From CAZBJJ01 sp964492245 (GTDB lineage: Bacteria; Spirochaetota; Spirochaetia; Treponematales; Breznakiellaceae), in contig CAZBJJ010000004.1 of assembly GCA_964492245.1 (NCBI GenBank), positions 16,432-80,431 of the forward strand: a stretch of 64,000 nucleotides of DNA, given 5' to 3'. Below, one piece after another: positions 8,112 through 16,215 of this stretch. A program made the position numbers and the translations under genes. The notes beneath the pieces are model-generated. The model ran no database searches. It was not told the origin of the DNA and was given only the letters and a program-made list of their open reading frames with translations. How positions within the stretch are numbered: position 1 is the first letter of the stretch; every line of letters begins with the position of its first letter.

Positions 8112-9215
8112 CTATGAATCCCGTTTTAAATTGTATTGAATAAAATCTTCAAATTTTTTCTGTGTTTTTAAGGGCAGGTCTGCCAAAAAATCGGCGAGTA
8201 AGGCCCTTGCCCCCTGCATTTTGTCTTCCATTAGAGTGTTAAGTTTTTCTTTAATACCCCGATTTTCAATTTCATTGATGAGCTCGTCTATTTCTTTCGC
8301 CTCTGCCCTTGCATTGCCAAAAAGGGCAGCAAAATGTGGATCTGTATTGATTTTTAGAAATTCGTGGCGGTAAAGCGTTTTTTTATTTTCGCGAATATCC
8401 AGGCCCAGGCTCTTGCCCAGTTTTTCCGCATTGCCCCAGAGGCCCAATTCGTCGTCTTTAATCTGAAACACAAGGCCCAGCTCTTCGCCGGCCTGTTCTA
8501 AAAGGGCAATATCTTCCTTTGGGGCCCCTGCAAGGAGGGCACCCAGGCTTAGCGGTAAGGAAACACTGTAGCGCCCAGTTTTATTGCGGTAGATGTTTTC
8601 AATTATCTCTGCCTCGTTTTCTACCTCCGAAAAAAAGCCGGGCAGGCCCGCTTCAGCGGCCGCTGCAGCGGCCACATCGAGCATTTGAGCAAGGCCCACC
8701 CCCATAAGCTCGCCACTAATTTTTTTGGACAATTCAATAAGGAGGGGGGCCGGAACCTGTAAATTACCAATAATATCCCAAGCGGCAAAAATAGCTATAT
8801 CGCCCAGACAGATGGCCAGAGACTGCCCATGGTGCCCTGCCTCGGCTATGCCCCTGTTGTGCAGGAGACTTTTATAATGGCTGTGTATTGCAGGCCTGCC
8901 CCGACGAAACTCGTCGCGGTCCATTATGTCGTCGTGAATGAGCAGGCTGGACTGCAAAAGCTCCATGGCGCAGGCAAGATCCAATAGGTTTTGATGCTCG
9001 CCTTCGTCAGGGGCCCTGCCGGCCCCTAGCTCGTAGCCCAAAAACACAAGGCTACCGCGCAACAATTTACCGGCGGTGGCAAATTCGTTTAAAAGAGCCA
9101 GGCTTTCCCGCGCCAGGGCAGGGGAAATTTTGCTCAGCTGACCCTCTAGGCCTTTAAGACGCTGGGCAATATGCCTGGCCACCAGCTTGCCAGTGGCCTT
9201 TAAAAAATCGGACAT
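8112..9215 (-). CDS. Polyprenyl (geranylgeranyl/farnesyl-type) diphosphate synthase
   Basis: 367 residues. First aspartate-rich motif DDIMD at 95-99 within LLIHDDIMDRDEFRRGRPAI; second motif QIKDDELGLWG near 252-261, in which the usual last Asp is Gly. A chain-elongation enzyme that condenses isopentenyl diphosphate with an allylic substrate. GHHGQSLAICLGDIAIFAAW and IYRNKTGRYSV are typical of the family. Product length cannot be read from sequence. It starts 11 bases after the isocitrate dehydrogenase stop with no clear Shine-Dalgarno site, so it is probably co-transcribed. Confidence 0.92.
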   Translation of the reverse strand: MSDFLKATGKLVARHIAQRLKGLEGQLSKISPALARESLALLNEFATAGKLLRGSLVFLGYELGAGRAPDEGEHQNLLDLACAMELLQSSLLIHDDIMDRDEFRRGRPAIHSHYKSLLHNRGIAEAGHHGQSLAICLGDIAIFAAWDIIGNLQVPAPLLIELSKKISGELMGVGLAQMLDVAAAAAAEAGLPGFFSEVENEAEIIENIYRNKTGRYSVSLPLSLGALLAGAPKEDIALLEQAGEELGLVFQIKDDELGLWGNAEKLGKSLGLDIRENKKTLYRHEFLKINTDPHFAALFGNARAEAKEIDELINEIENRGIKEKLNTLMEDKMQGARALLADFLADLPLKTQKKFEDFIQYNLKRDS

Positions 9216-9226
9216 TGGGCAGGCGT

Positions 9227-10426
9227 CTACAGGCGGCTGGCAATGGCATCGATAAACTGCCAGGAGTCCAGGGCCTTTGCCGGAGCCGGATTTGCCAGGC
9301 GCAACAGATCGCCGGTCATTTCCCCTGCCTCGATGGTATCCAGCGAGGCCTTTTCCAGTTTTTTTGCAAAGTCTACCAGCGCTGGCAGATTGTCCAGCTC
9401 CCCACGTTTTTGCAGGGCCCCCGTCCAGGCAAAGATAAGCGCCACGGGGTTAGTGCTCGTTTTTTCGCCCTTTTGCCAGCGGTAATAATGCTGCTGCACG
9501 GTGCCATGTGCCGCCTCGTATTCAAAGGCCCCAGTGGGCGAGACTAAAACACTCGTCATCATGGCAAGGCTGCCTGCGGCGCTGGCCACCATATCGCTCA
9601 TGACATCGCCATCGTAGTTTTTACAGGCCCAAAGAAAGCCACCCCCGCCCTTAACTACGCGGGCCACGGCATCGTCGATAAGGGTATAAAAATAGGAAAT
9701 CCCCGCCTTTTTACAGGCCTCCTGATACTCCTGTTCGTAGACTCTCTGGAAGATTTCTTTAAAACGGTGGTCATAAATTTTAGAAATAGTGTCCTTGGTG
9801 GCAAACCAAATATCCAGTTTTTCCTCGAGGGCGTAAAGGAAACAGGCCCGGGCAAAGCTCTCTATAGAGGCGTCCACATTGTGCATGCCCTGCACAACGC
9901 CCGGTCCGGGCATATCGGCGACAAGCTTTTTCCTTACCTCGCCAGTTTTGCTTGTATATACCAATTCCACCGTTCCCGGCCCATCTATGGACATTTCTGC
10001 GTTTTTATAGACATCGCCATAGGCATGTCGGCCAATGACAATGGGCTTTTCCCAGGTGCTCACCGTGGCCTGCACATTTTTTAAAGCAATCGGTTTGCGA
10101 AAGACCGTCCCATCTAAAATGGCGCGAATGGTCGCATTGGGGCTGGGATGCAGGGCAGTTAAATTGTATTCGTCTTTCCGCGCCATATTTGCGGTAATTG
10201 TGGCACATTTTACCCCCACCCCGTGGCGTAAAATGGCCTTTGCCGAGTCGACCGTTATCGCATCATTGGTTTTCTCTCGGTTTTCTAAGCTTAAATCGTA
10301 GTATTCTGTTTTTAAGTCTACAAAGGGCAAAAGCAATTTTTCTTTAATTACCGCCCAGAGAACCCGGGTCATTTCATCGCCATCAATTTCCACAATTGGT
10401 TTGGTCATTGTAATTTTCTTGTTCAT
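9227..10426 (-). CDS. icd: Isocitrate dehydrogenase, NADP-dependent, eukaryote/Thermotoga-like subfamily
   Basis: 399 residues from the ATG at 10426, which has CAGGAG 6 bases upstream; the open frame extends 85 codons further but that part is non-homologous. Motifs: PIVEIDGDEMTRVLW, ALHPSPNATIRAILDGTVFR, and DDAVARVVKGGGGFLWACKN, then DVMSDMVA and AYEAAHGTVQ-type GAFEYEAAHGTVQQHY. It oxidises isocitrate to 2-oxoglutarate, making NADPH for glutamate synthesis. No other citrate-cycle gene is in the window, so a biosynthetic role is more likely than a full cycle (inference). Confidence 0.95.
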   Translation of the reverse strand: MNKKITMTKPIVEIDGDEMTRVLWAVIKEKLLLPFVDLKTEYYDLSLENREKTNDAITVDSAKAILRHGVGVKCATITANMARKDEYNLTALHPSPNATIRAILDGTVFRKPIALKNVQATVSTWEKPIVIGRHAYGDVYKNAEMSIDGPGTVELVYTSKTGEVRKKLVADMPGPGVVQGMHNVDASIESFARACFLYALEEKLDIWFATKDTISKIYDHRFKEIFQRVYEQEYQEACKKAGISYFYTLIDDAVARVVKGGGGFLWACKNYDGDVMSDMVASAAGSLAMMTSVLVSPTGAFEYEAAHGTVQQHYYRWQKGEKTSTNPVALIFAWTGALQKRGELDNLPALVDFAKKLEKASLDTIEAGEMTGDLLRLANPAPAKALDSWQFIDAIASRL

Positions 10427-10472
10427 TGGTACTCCTGGAAAGATAATATATGCAATCGTTATAAGCGATTCT

Positions 10473-10485
10473 CTATCATTGATAG
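10473..10485. repeat. Perfect palindrome between divergent icd and hypothetical gene
   Basis: CTATCA-T-TGATAG lies in the 124-bp region between the divergent start codons at 10426 and 10551, just upstream of the -35 box of the rightward promoter. Next to it, AATCG and CGATT form a second, weaker inverted repeat around 10454-10470. The position suits an operator serving both genes, but no binding protein can be named. Confidence 0.35.
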
Positions 10486-10496
10486 TCGTTAGCATC

Positions 10497-10524
10497 TTGT
10501 CAACGGCTACAGGCATGATATAAT
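10497..10524 (+). promoter_or_regulatory. Promoter of hypothetical gene 10551-11777
   Basis: TTGTCA (10497-10502), 16 bases, TATAAT (10519-10524). It is followed by a leader of about 20 bases with GGAGAAGCGG before the ATG, so this is a conventional leadered unit. Confidence 0.7.
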
Positions 10525-10550
10525 AAGATATTCTTATTCTGGAGAAGCGG

Positions 10551-11777
10551 ATGATTGGTACAACTATTGCACAGACGGGATCTGCAGTACATTCAGATGA
10601 CAAAAAGGTGGCGCCTGGGATGAAGGGTCCAGAGAAGAAAAAAATGCTCGATTTGCGTGCCCGGGTGGTCCTTTGCGACATGGGGACAGAGTTTTTTAAA
10701 AATAGAAAAATCCCACTCCAATGCTTCGAGGGGGCCGAAGGTGAGCCGCGCTATGGCTTTCGACTTAAAGCCATAGATGTGCCCTGGATAAAACGCCTTT
10801 TGCATTCTGGTTTTATCGACAAGGCAGAGTTTCCTGTCCGCGAGCTTGCCGGTGTCAAGGCAGATATAGACGATCTTTCCCGCTTGGTGGTCTATTCCAT
10901 GATTTACGGGCATTTTAAGGCGGCGGTAATTGCCCGGGCCGTAGAGACCGAGGTTATAAAAAAATGGAACCGGGCGCATCCGAATAAATCCCTGTATGCG
11001 CACAATGCGGTCTCCCCGCCAGAACTGCGCCAGGCCATGGCCGCCCGTTCAGATTCAATAGCCGAATTAAAACGCGACATTATTGCTCCGGTAACTCGCT
11101 CACTGGCGGTGGGGCAGAAGCGCAGTGCCGAAGAACAGAAAAAATTTGCCTCCTTTGCAAAAGATTTAGTGGATAGCTTGGATCCCTTGGTCTATTTCGT
11201 CTTGCTCAGCAGTGGACCGGAAATTCGCAAAAAATTGATGGGCGATATTACAATGGAAATTCTTTCCAGCATTGAAAAAACCGATTTAGCCGATTATTTA
11301 ACCCTTATGGTGCTGGAACTGATGACGGCCGCAGAACGGACAACCCTGCTGGAAATTTTAGGATCCGAGGTTCCCGCCTCCGAAATTAGAAGCCGATTGG
11401 AAAATCCTCAAAAACGGGCCGAATTACTGGCGCGCCTGCCAAATGGGCTGGCCTCTGCCATGGTTTGGTCTTTGGCCAGGCGCTGGTCTTTAGGGCGCTG
11501 GCGCTATAGGCTGCGTCTGAGCCTGCACGACGGCTCCTCTTCCTTCGAAGATTCAAAGCGTCTGTTTGAAGAGCGGGGGCGCCTGTCTTTGGGCGAAAGA
11601 AATTTGAAAGAGTTTTACGATCAGGGGACCGGCCCCTATGGCGACGACGGTATGGGCTGGTATTATCTGTCTTTTATTGCCGAAGCCTGCGAAAAAATGG
11701 GGGTGCAGTTTGAAGCCTCTGTCAAAGAGCGCTCGAGCAGTGGAACAACCGCCGTCAATTTGGTTCTGGTTTTTTAG
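10551..11777 (+). CDS. Conserved hypothetical protein with a GHKL-ATPase-like C-terminal segment
   Basis: 408 residues, not recognised as a named family. The middle is helical and charged (for example LAVGQKRSAEEQKKFASFAK and LADYLTLMVLELMTAAERT). The last 45 residues, with GPYGDDGMGWYYLSFIAEAC and GTTAVNLVLVF, resemble the G-box and final strand of histidine-kinase-like ATPase domains, but no N-box is obvious, so ATP binding is unproven. The start is supported by GGAGAAG and a strong promoter. The 3' end overlaps the convergent CorC-family gene by 23 bases. It could be a signalling scaffold; the function is unknown. Confidence 0.75.
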   Translation: MIGTTIAQTGSAVHSDDKKVAPGMKGPEKKKMLDLRARVVLCDMGTEFFKNRKIPLQCFEGAEGEPRYGFRLKAIDVPWIKRLLHSGFIDKAEFPVRELAGVKADIDDLSRLVVYSMIYGHFKAAVIARAVETEVIKKWNRAHPNKSLYAHNAVSPPELRQAMAARSDSIAELKRDIIAPVTRSLAVGQKRSAEEQKKFASFAKDLVDSLDPLVYFVLLSSGPEIRKKLMGDITMEILSSIEKTDLADYLTLMVLELMTAAERTTLLEILGSEVPASEIRSRLENPQKRAELLARLPNGLASAMVWSLARRWSLGRWRYRLRLSLHDGSSSFEDSKRLFEERGRLSLGERNLKEFYDQGTGPYGDDGMGWYYLSFIAEACEKMGVQFEASVKERSSSGTTAVNLVLVF

Positions 11778-13101
11778 ACTCCTTTGTTTCCTGTGTGCCG
11801 ATATGGGGCGGGTGTATAATCAGGTTGCTAATCCTGTTTCCCTGCATCTCTAAAATTTCAATGCGTCGCAGCTCCCACCAAAAAAACTCGCCCACTGCCG
11901 GTATATGTCCCAGCTGTTCCAACACAAAGCCGGCCATTGTGTGGTATTCGCGCTTTTCTGTCTGTATATTATTCCAATTTAAGGTGATGGCGACATCGTC
12001 GATATTGGCCTGTCCCCCAACAATCCAGGAGCCGTCGGCCTGAAGCTGTATATGCTCATTGGGCTTTTCGTCGCCCTGAAGGAAGACCGAAATTTCGGCC
12101 AAGAGGTCCTGGACCGAAAGGCTGCCAGAAAACCCACCATATTCGTCCAGCACTATAAGGAGGGGGACCTCGTGCCTATTAAAAAGCTCCAAGGCAGTTA
12201 GGGCCGACATACTGGCTGGAATAAAAATGGGCTTTTGGCAAAGATTTTTTAAATGTATATCCCCCCGCCGTACTAATGCCTCGAGTATGGCCCTCGTGGT
12301 AATAGTGCCCATGACACTGTCTATATCCTCGCCATGAATTACCGGAAAGACATCTATGTTTGGGTGGGCGGCCAGGGTTTTTAACAGGCTTTCTTTTTTG
12401 GCATCAATATTCAAATAAGTTATATTGGCCCGATGGGTCATAAAGGTCTCTACTGGTCGATCGCCCAGATAAAAAACCCCCTCGACCATATTGCGTTCGC
12501 TCTCCTTTACTATGCCGTTGTGTTCAGCTTCTTTTAGGGCAAAGTGAATTTCCTCCTCGCTAATATCCAGGCCTTTTTTATTTTTAATTCTCATCAACTT
12601 AAGTAAGATTGCGGTGCTGGCCGAAAGGAAGCAGACCAGGGGCTTAAAAATACTGGTGAGAAGCGATAAAAAAGGGATTAAAACAAGGGCAATGGGTTCC
12701 GGGTTAGACAGGGCAATTCTTTTAGGCAGAAGTTCGCCAATAATAATGCTTATATAGGAAATGGCCACGACAATTACAATAAAGGCCAGCATATCTGCCC
12801 AGGGGGCTAAGATTGCATATGTCGAAAAAAATTGCGACAGTGGGGCCGAAAAGCGCACCCCCCCAAAGACACCGGTAAGCGTGCCAATGAGGGTGATACC
12901 TATTTGGATTACCGATAAAAAGGGGCCGGGATCGTCGACTGCAGTGAGCAGTTGCTTCCAGGCCTTATTTCCATTTTCAGCCCGCAGCTTTACCCTTGTT
13001 CTGCGCGATGAGACCAGGGCCATTTCCGCGAGTACTAAAAGTCCATTTAATAGGATTAATAAAAAAAGCAGGGGCAATTCCCACGACGGAGGCTCTTCCA
13101 T
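11755..13101 (-). CDS. CNNM/CorC-HlyC family membrane protein (DUF21, CBS pair, CorC_HlyC)
   Basis: 448 residues. An N-terminal DUF21 domain with about four membrane segments (for example LPLLFLLILLNGLLVLAEMA and LAFIVIVVAISYISIIIGEL), then a cytoplasmic CBS pair (VETFMTHRANITYLN onward), and a C-terminal CorC_HlyC domain (GGQANIDDVAITLNW). Family members are linked to magnesium or cobalt efflux; older 'hemolysin' names are misleading. No Shine-Dalgarno site is seen. A small hairpin (TGCTAT/ATAGCA, 13106-13121) lies directly upstream. The gene is 55 bases downstream of the XRE regulator on the same strand and may share its transcript. Confidence 0.9.
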   Translation of the reverse strand: MEEPPSWELPLLFLLILLNGLLVLAEMALVSSRRTRVKLRAENGNKAWKQLLTAVDDPGPFLSVIQIGITLIGTLTGVFGGVRFSAPLSQFFSTYAILAPWADMLAFIVIVVAISYISIIIGELLPKRIALSNPEPIALVLIPFLSLLTSIFKPLVCFLSASTAILLKLMRIKNKKGLDISEEEIHFALKEAEHNGIVKESERNMVEGVFYLGDRPVETFMTHRANITYLNIDAKKESLLKTLAAHPNIDVFPVIHGEDIDSVMGTITTRAILEALVRRGDIHLKNLCQKPIFIPASMSALTALELFNRHEVPLLIVLDEYGGFSGSLSVQDLLAEISVFLQGDEKPNEHIQLQADGSWIVGGQANIDDVAITLNWNNIQTEKREYHTMAGFVLEQLGHIPAVGEFFWWELRRIEILEMQGNRISNLIIHPPHIGTQETKESKKPEPN

Positions 13102-13156
13102 AATATGCTATAAAGATAGCACAATTTCTGGGCTATTGCCAGATTACCTGTGCTTT

Positions 13157-13507
13157 TTAATGCTCATTTTCTTCTTCGGGGCTGTCCAGTTCCCCATAGG
13201 AGAGTACATTTTTAATGGCATCTCTCATGTTTTTTTCCAATTGAGTCTGCAAATTATAAAGGGTGGTAGCACTGGCTTTTGGCAAAATTTGGTCAGGGGG
13301 CATAAGTAATTCGAAGACCTCCAGCTGTAATGCCTTGGCAAGGGCCTCGAGGCTAGCGAGCGAGGGGGAGCGTTTCCCCAATTCTATCATTGCCAAATAG
13401 CTGGTAGATAAATTACTGCGTTCAGCTAATTCGGCCTGGCTATATTTTAGAATACTGCGGGCTGTTTTTATATTAATAGATATAATTTTAGCTAATTCAG
13501 CGGTCAT
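13157..13507 (-). CDS. XRE-family helix-turn-helix regulator
   Basis: 116 residues from the ATG at 13507, chosen because TTGGAGC lies about 8 bases upstream; longer in-frame starts lack homology. The Cro/C1-type HTH spans roughly residues 8-65 (KTARSILKYSQAELAERSNL, then STSYLAMIELGKRSPSLASL). The C-terminal 45 residues are helical and acidic (NLQTQLEKNMRDAIK, ending SPEEENEH), perhaps a dimerisation or sensor tail. Targets are unknown; the flanking CorC-family gene and the divergent hypothetical gene are candidates. Confidence 0.88.
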   Translation of the reverse strand: MTAELAKIISINIKTARSILKYSQAELAERSNLSTSYLAMIELGKRSPSLASLEALAKALQLEVFELLMPPDQILPKASATTLYNLQTQLEKNMRDAIKNVLSYGELDSPEEENEH

Positions 13508-13524
13508 GCTTGCTCCAAATAGGC

Positions 13525-13553
13525 ATAATACGGCGGGAATTTTGGCTAGGCAA
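13525..13553 (-). promoter_or_regulatory. Promoter of the XRE regulator
   Basis: On the minus strand TTGCCT (13553-13548), 17 bases, TATTAT (13530-13525), followed by a 17-base leader with TTGGAGC. The -35 hexamer occupies the same six bases as the weak -35 position of the divergent promoter (13548-13576). Confidence 0.6.
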
Positions 13554-13576
13554 TTCTTTATCAGAGAGTGTATACT
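13548..13576 (+). promoter_or_regulatory. Divergent promoter of hypothetical gene 13587-14132
   Basis: A clear TATACT (13571-13576) ends 10 bases before the ATG. The hexamer 17 bases upstream (AGGCAA, 13548-13553) is a poor -35 box, so activation or regulation by the divergent XRE protein is possible. AGTG and CACT flank the -10 box as an inverted repeat. There is no Shine-Dalgarno site. Confidence 0.4.
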
Positions 13577-13586
13577 CACTGACAGT

Positions 13587-14132
13587 ATGGATTCATCTGT
13601 TAGCGAGGGCTCGGCTCTTAAATTGCTTAAAACAGAGATTGCCTCTACCTTAGAGCTTTTTCACAAGCTTTTATTAAAAGATCCTCAGAGTGATATCCAT
13701 CCCTTGTATCTGTATGCCAGTGTCGCAGGCCTATATGCACCCTTTACCGATAATTCTCTTACCACCATCAATTTAAAACGCCATTTACACTATATTGTTT
13801 CGATGGCTTTAAAATTAAATCTAGGCCCATCTGTCGCCCTGCCGGCAAAACAGGCAAAGTGGGCGCAGAATTACGAGCCAAGCATTCTAGTAGACGCCTG
13901 TATTGCTCGATCCATCGGTCTTTTTTACTGCGATTTACTGGTTTGGGGCCTGTATAAAGGCGAGCGCTTTAAAGTGGGGAGACCGACAAAACTTAGTATT
14001 TATTTAACTGATAAAAATAGCTCTACTATCGGCGAGGCGGGAACCTTAAAATTAAAGGCATCAGCTGAGGTTCTTGAAAAACAGGGCATCAGCATAAGGG
14101 CAGAAAATAATTCCTATTGCATTGAATTATAG
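13587..14132 (+). CDS. Hypothetical protein divergent from XRE regulator
   Basis: 181 residues from the ATG at 13587 (MDSSVSEGSALKLLKTEIAS). The open frame extends 27 codons upstream, but the -10 box lies inside that extension, so the internal ATG is preferred. The sequence is mixed alpha/beta with no motif I recognise; ARSIGLFYCDLLVWGLYKGE is a hydrophobic stretch but not a convincing membrane segment. It overlaps the convergent HD-GYP-like gene by 6 bases. The function is unknown. Confidence 0.65.
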   Translation: MDSSVSEGSALKLLKTEIASTLELFHKLLLKDPQSDIHPLYLYASVAGLYAPFTDNSLTTINLKRHLHYIVSMALKLNLGPSVALPAKQAKWAQNYEPSILVDACIARSIGLFYCDLLVWGLYKGERFKVGRPTKLSIYLTDKNSSTIGEAGTLKLKASAEVLEKQGISIRAENNSYCIEL

Positions 14133-15305
14133 GCTTTTTACATTGCCGGGAAGCTCTTCCTTGGTAAGGGGGCGGCTAATATGTATGCCATTTTGAACGG
14201 TCTCTAATTGCTGAAGCCGGCCGTCGGGTAGCGGGTCGTCGAGTATTTGTACAATAGGAAAGCGGGGATTTTCGGGATTTACATCGATTACCTGTGCCTT
14301 TTGACCATTTGATAAAAGCACATATAGGCCAATTGGATAGATAGAAAGGGTAAAGACCAGGGCGCGGATAATTTGGTCGTCGTATTGCTTGCCCACATTC
14401 TTAAGAAGGTCGATCATGCTGGTGTAGCCATCCTTTGCCGTCTTGTAGGGGCGGGCCGTAGTAAGGGCCTCGTAGGAGCAGGCAACCGCAATTATTTTAG
14501 AATATTGGCTAATTTTATCGCCGGTCAGGCGGCGCGGATAGCCATTGCCATTTTCTCTTTCGTGGTGTTCCAAGGCGACAATGCAGACATTGAGCGGAAA
14601 TTTATGGGCTTTAAGAATATTAAAACCTAAAATCGTGTGGGTAAGAATGGCCTTGCGCTCCTGTGGTTCAAGGGGGCGGTTGGTCATATACAGCTGGGGG
14701 GGAAGTTTTAACATGCCTATTTCATGTAAAACTGCGGCCACTCCCAATTCGATAAGTCTATGGTTGGCAAATTTAAGGGTAAAGCCGATAGAAATAGCAA
14801 TAATCGTCGAGCGAACGGTATGCAGGACGAGGTAATTTTTGTTTGCATCCCCCTCTTCGTTAATGCGAAGGAGGTAACGTCGGTCTTCTTTTATAAGCTC
14901 GCAGAGGGCCTTTATGCGGTCGTTCAATTCCAGGCTATTTATTTCGCCCTTGGAAATATAGCGGGCAAAGAGGTTTGCTACATATTGATAAAAGGCTCGA
15001 TATTGGCCGTGAACTTCGCGTATTTTTTCGGCTTCTGCAGAGGAACTGGCAAGGGGGACAAATTGAGTTTCGACAACATCCTGATCGGCTTCGTCATCGC
15101 CAGTGCCACTTGCTGATGATATTGTTCTTTTTTCGGAGGGCTCGCCCTCGCTAAAAACTTCTTTATAGTCCCATTCGATAAGCGCTTTAATTAATTCCTG
15201 TCTTATGGGCATTTCCGGAGACAGGAGGATGTACTTGGCATCGAGCATGAGGGGTTTAGAAAAAAAACGTCCTGCTTCTAAGTCCTTGATTGCATAATTA
15301 TTCAT
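14127..15305 (-). CDS. HD-GYP-family protein with altered HD motif
   Basis: 392 residues from the ATG at 15305, supported by GGGGGA upstream. Residues 1-150 are an unrecognised N-terminal region with an acidic linker (GTGDDEADQDVVET). The HD-GYP domain follows: His162, then VLHEIGMLKLP with His194-Glu195 where HD is expected, HHERENGNGYP (His247, His248, GYP intact) and ACSYEALTTARPYK. HD-GYP proteins hydrolyse cyclic di-GMP. Asp to Glu in the metal pair may reduce or abolish activity. An acidic ligand is kept, so loss of function is not certain. It is divergent from the membrane protein at 15374. Confidence 0.85.
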   Translation of the reverse strand: MNNYAIKDLEAGRFFSKPLMLDAKYILLSPEMPIRQELIKALIEWDYKEVFSEGEPSEKRTISSASGTGDDEADQDVVETQFVPLASSSAEAEKIREVHGQYRAFYQYVANLFARYISKGEINSLELNDRIKALCELIKEDRRYLLRINEEGDANKNYLVLHTVRSTIIAISIGFTLKFANHRLIELGVAAVLHEIGMLKLPPQLYMTNRPLEPQERKAILTHTILGFNILKAHKFPLNVCIVALEHHERENGNGYPRRLTGDKISQYSKIIAVACSYEALTTARPYKTAKDGYTSMIDLLKNVGKQYDDQIIRALVFTLSIYPIGLYVLLSNGQKAQVIDVNPENPRFPIVQILDDPLPDGRLQQLETVQNGIHISRPLTKEELPGNVKSL

Positions 15306-15316
15306 GTTTTCCCCCG

Positions 15317-15345
15317 TTGACCCTAAAAAAGCTTTCATCTATTAT
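15317..15345 (+). promoter_or_regulatory. Promoter of the 15374-17436 operon
   Basis: TTGACC (15317-15322), 17 bases, TATTAT (15340-15345), then a leader of about 22 bases containing GGGGAGAT before the TTG start. It lies between the divergent HD-GYP-like gene and the membrane protein gene. Confidence 0.65.
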
Positions 15346-15373
15346 TTTTATTGAATTCAGGGGAGATATTGTT

Positions 15374-16204
15374 TTGAAAATACGTCGCGTGTTCATAGGC
15401 TTTAACATTAGTATACTTATTTCTTTAAGCATGATAAGTGCTATCCCCCTGTTCAGTTTACATTCTATCACAAGTTTAGTTTTTTGGCAGTCTCATTATT
15501 ATATACTCGCCCTAATTGTAATAATTGCTGTAGGGATAAATACCTATTTTCTTATCAATTGGAAGGTTTTACGCCTGTTGGAGCGTGAAGATTGGCCAGC
15601 TCTCTGCCAGGAACTGGAAATACAGGTGCTTAGAAAAAATCGCTATACGGGGCGGCGTATAAAACTTTTGGCAAGTGGCTATCTACTGCTGTCCGATACA
15701 GCCTCTCTGGAGATATTGGAAACAAAATTGGCCCGCCGCAGACCAGATCTGCTGGAAAAAAATGCCATTATCTTTGGTTTAGCTCGTATGCTTGCGGGGA
15801 ACCAAGAGGGGGCGGCGGCTTTTTTTATGGAGTGGCAGGCTAAAACGAAATCTGCTCAAAGCCAGTGGCTGCACTGGTATGGTGCGCTATGTCATTATTT
15901 AATGGGCGATATATCGCTTGCCGGTGAAGCATTTATTTCTATAATACAGCAGACGAGGGATAGCCTGCTACTTGCACTTTCTGCCTCTTATCTGGAGGAC
16001 AGCCTTCCAAAGCTTGGGGGGGACCTGTTAGACCAGGGGCAAGAGGCAATTAATTTAGCAAAGACAAGGGTTTTGGCCAGCTTTCCCCAGCGAAAGAACT
16101 GGGAAAAAGAGCTGGACAGGGCTTTAACCGAACTACATACCGTGGTTTTATCTAATGCAATTAAGGGTACCAGCAATCGACTGTACCCTGCTATCTGCCT
16201 TTAA
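15374..16204 (+). CDS. Hypothetical membrane protein with cytoplasmic helical-repeat domain
   Basis: 276 residues if translation starts at TTG 15374, which has GGGGAGAT 7 bases upstream and lies downstream of a good promoter; upstream in-frame codons precede that promoter. Two membrane segments fall near residues 7-32 and 40-65 (ISILISLSMISAIPLF and YYILALIVIIAVGINTYFLI). The rest is helical and resembles tetratricopeptide-like repeats (YGALCHYLMGDISLAGEAF) without a clean consensus. It is 11 bases upstream of the aminotransferase gene, so the two are co-transcribed. The function is unknown. Confidence 0.7.
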   Translation: MKIRRVFIGFNISILISLSMISAIPLFSLHSITSLVFWQSHYYILALIVIIAVGINTYFLINWKVLRLLEREDWPALCQELEIQVLRKNRYTGRRIKLLASGYLLLSDTASLEILETKLARRRPDLLEKNAIIFGLARMLAGNQEGAAAFFMEWQAKTKSAQSQWLHWYGALCHYLMGDISLAGEAFISIIQQTRDSLLLALSASYLEDSLPKLGGDLLDQGQEAINLAKTRVLASFPQRKNWEKELDRALTELHTVVLSNAIKGTSNRLYPAICL

Positions 16205-16215
16205 GGAGGCTCACA

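Noticed and set aside
10427..10681. 85-codon N-terminal extension of isocitrate dehydrogenase
   Set aside because: No family similarity, crosses the palindromic promoter region, and the ATG at 10426 has CAGGAG.
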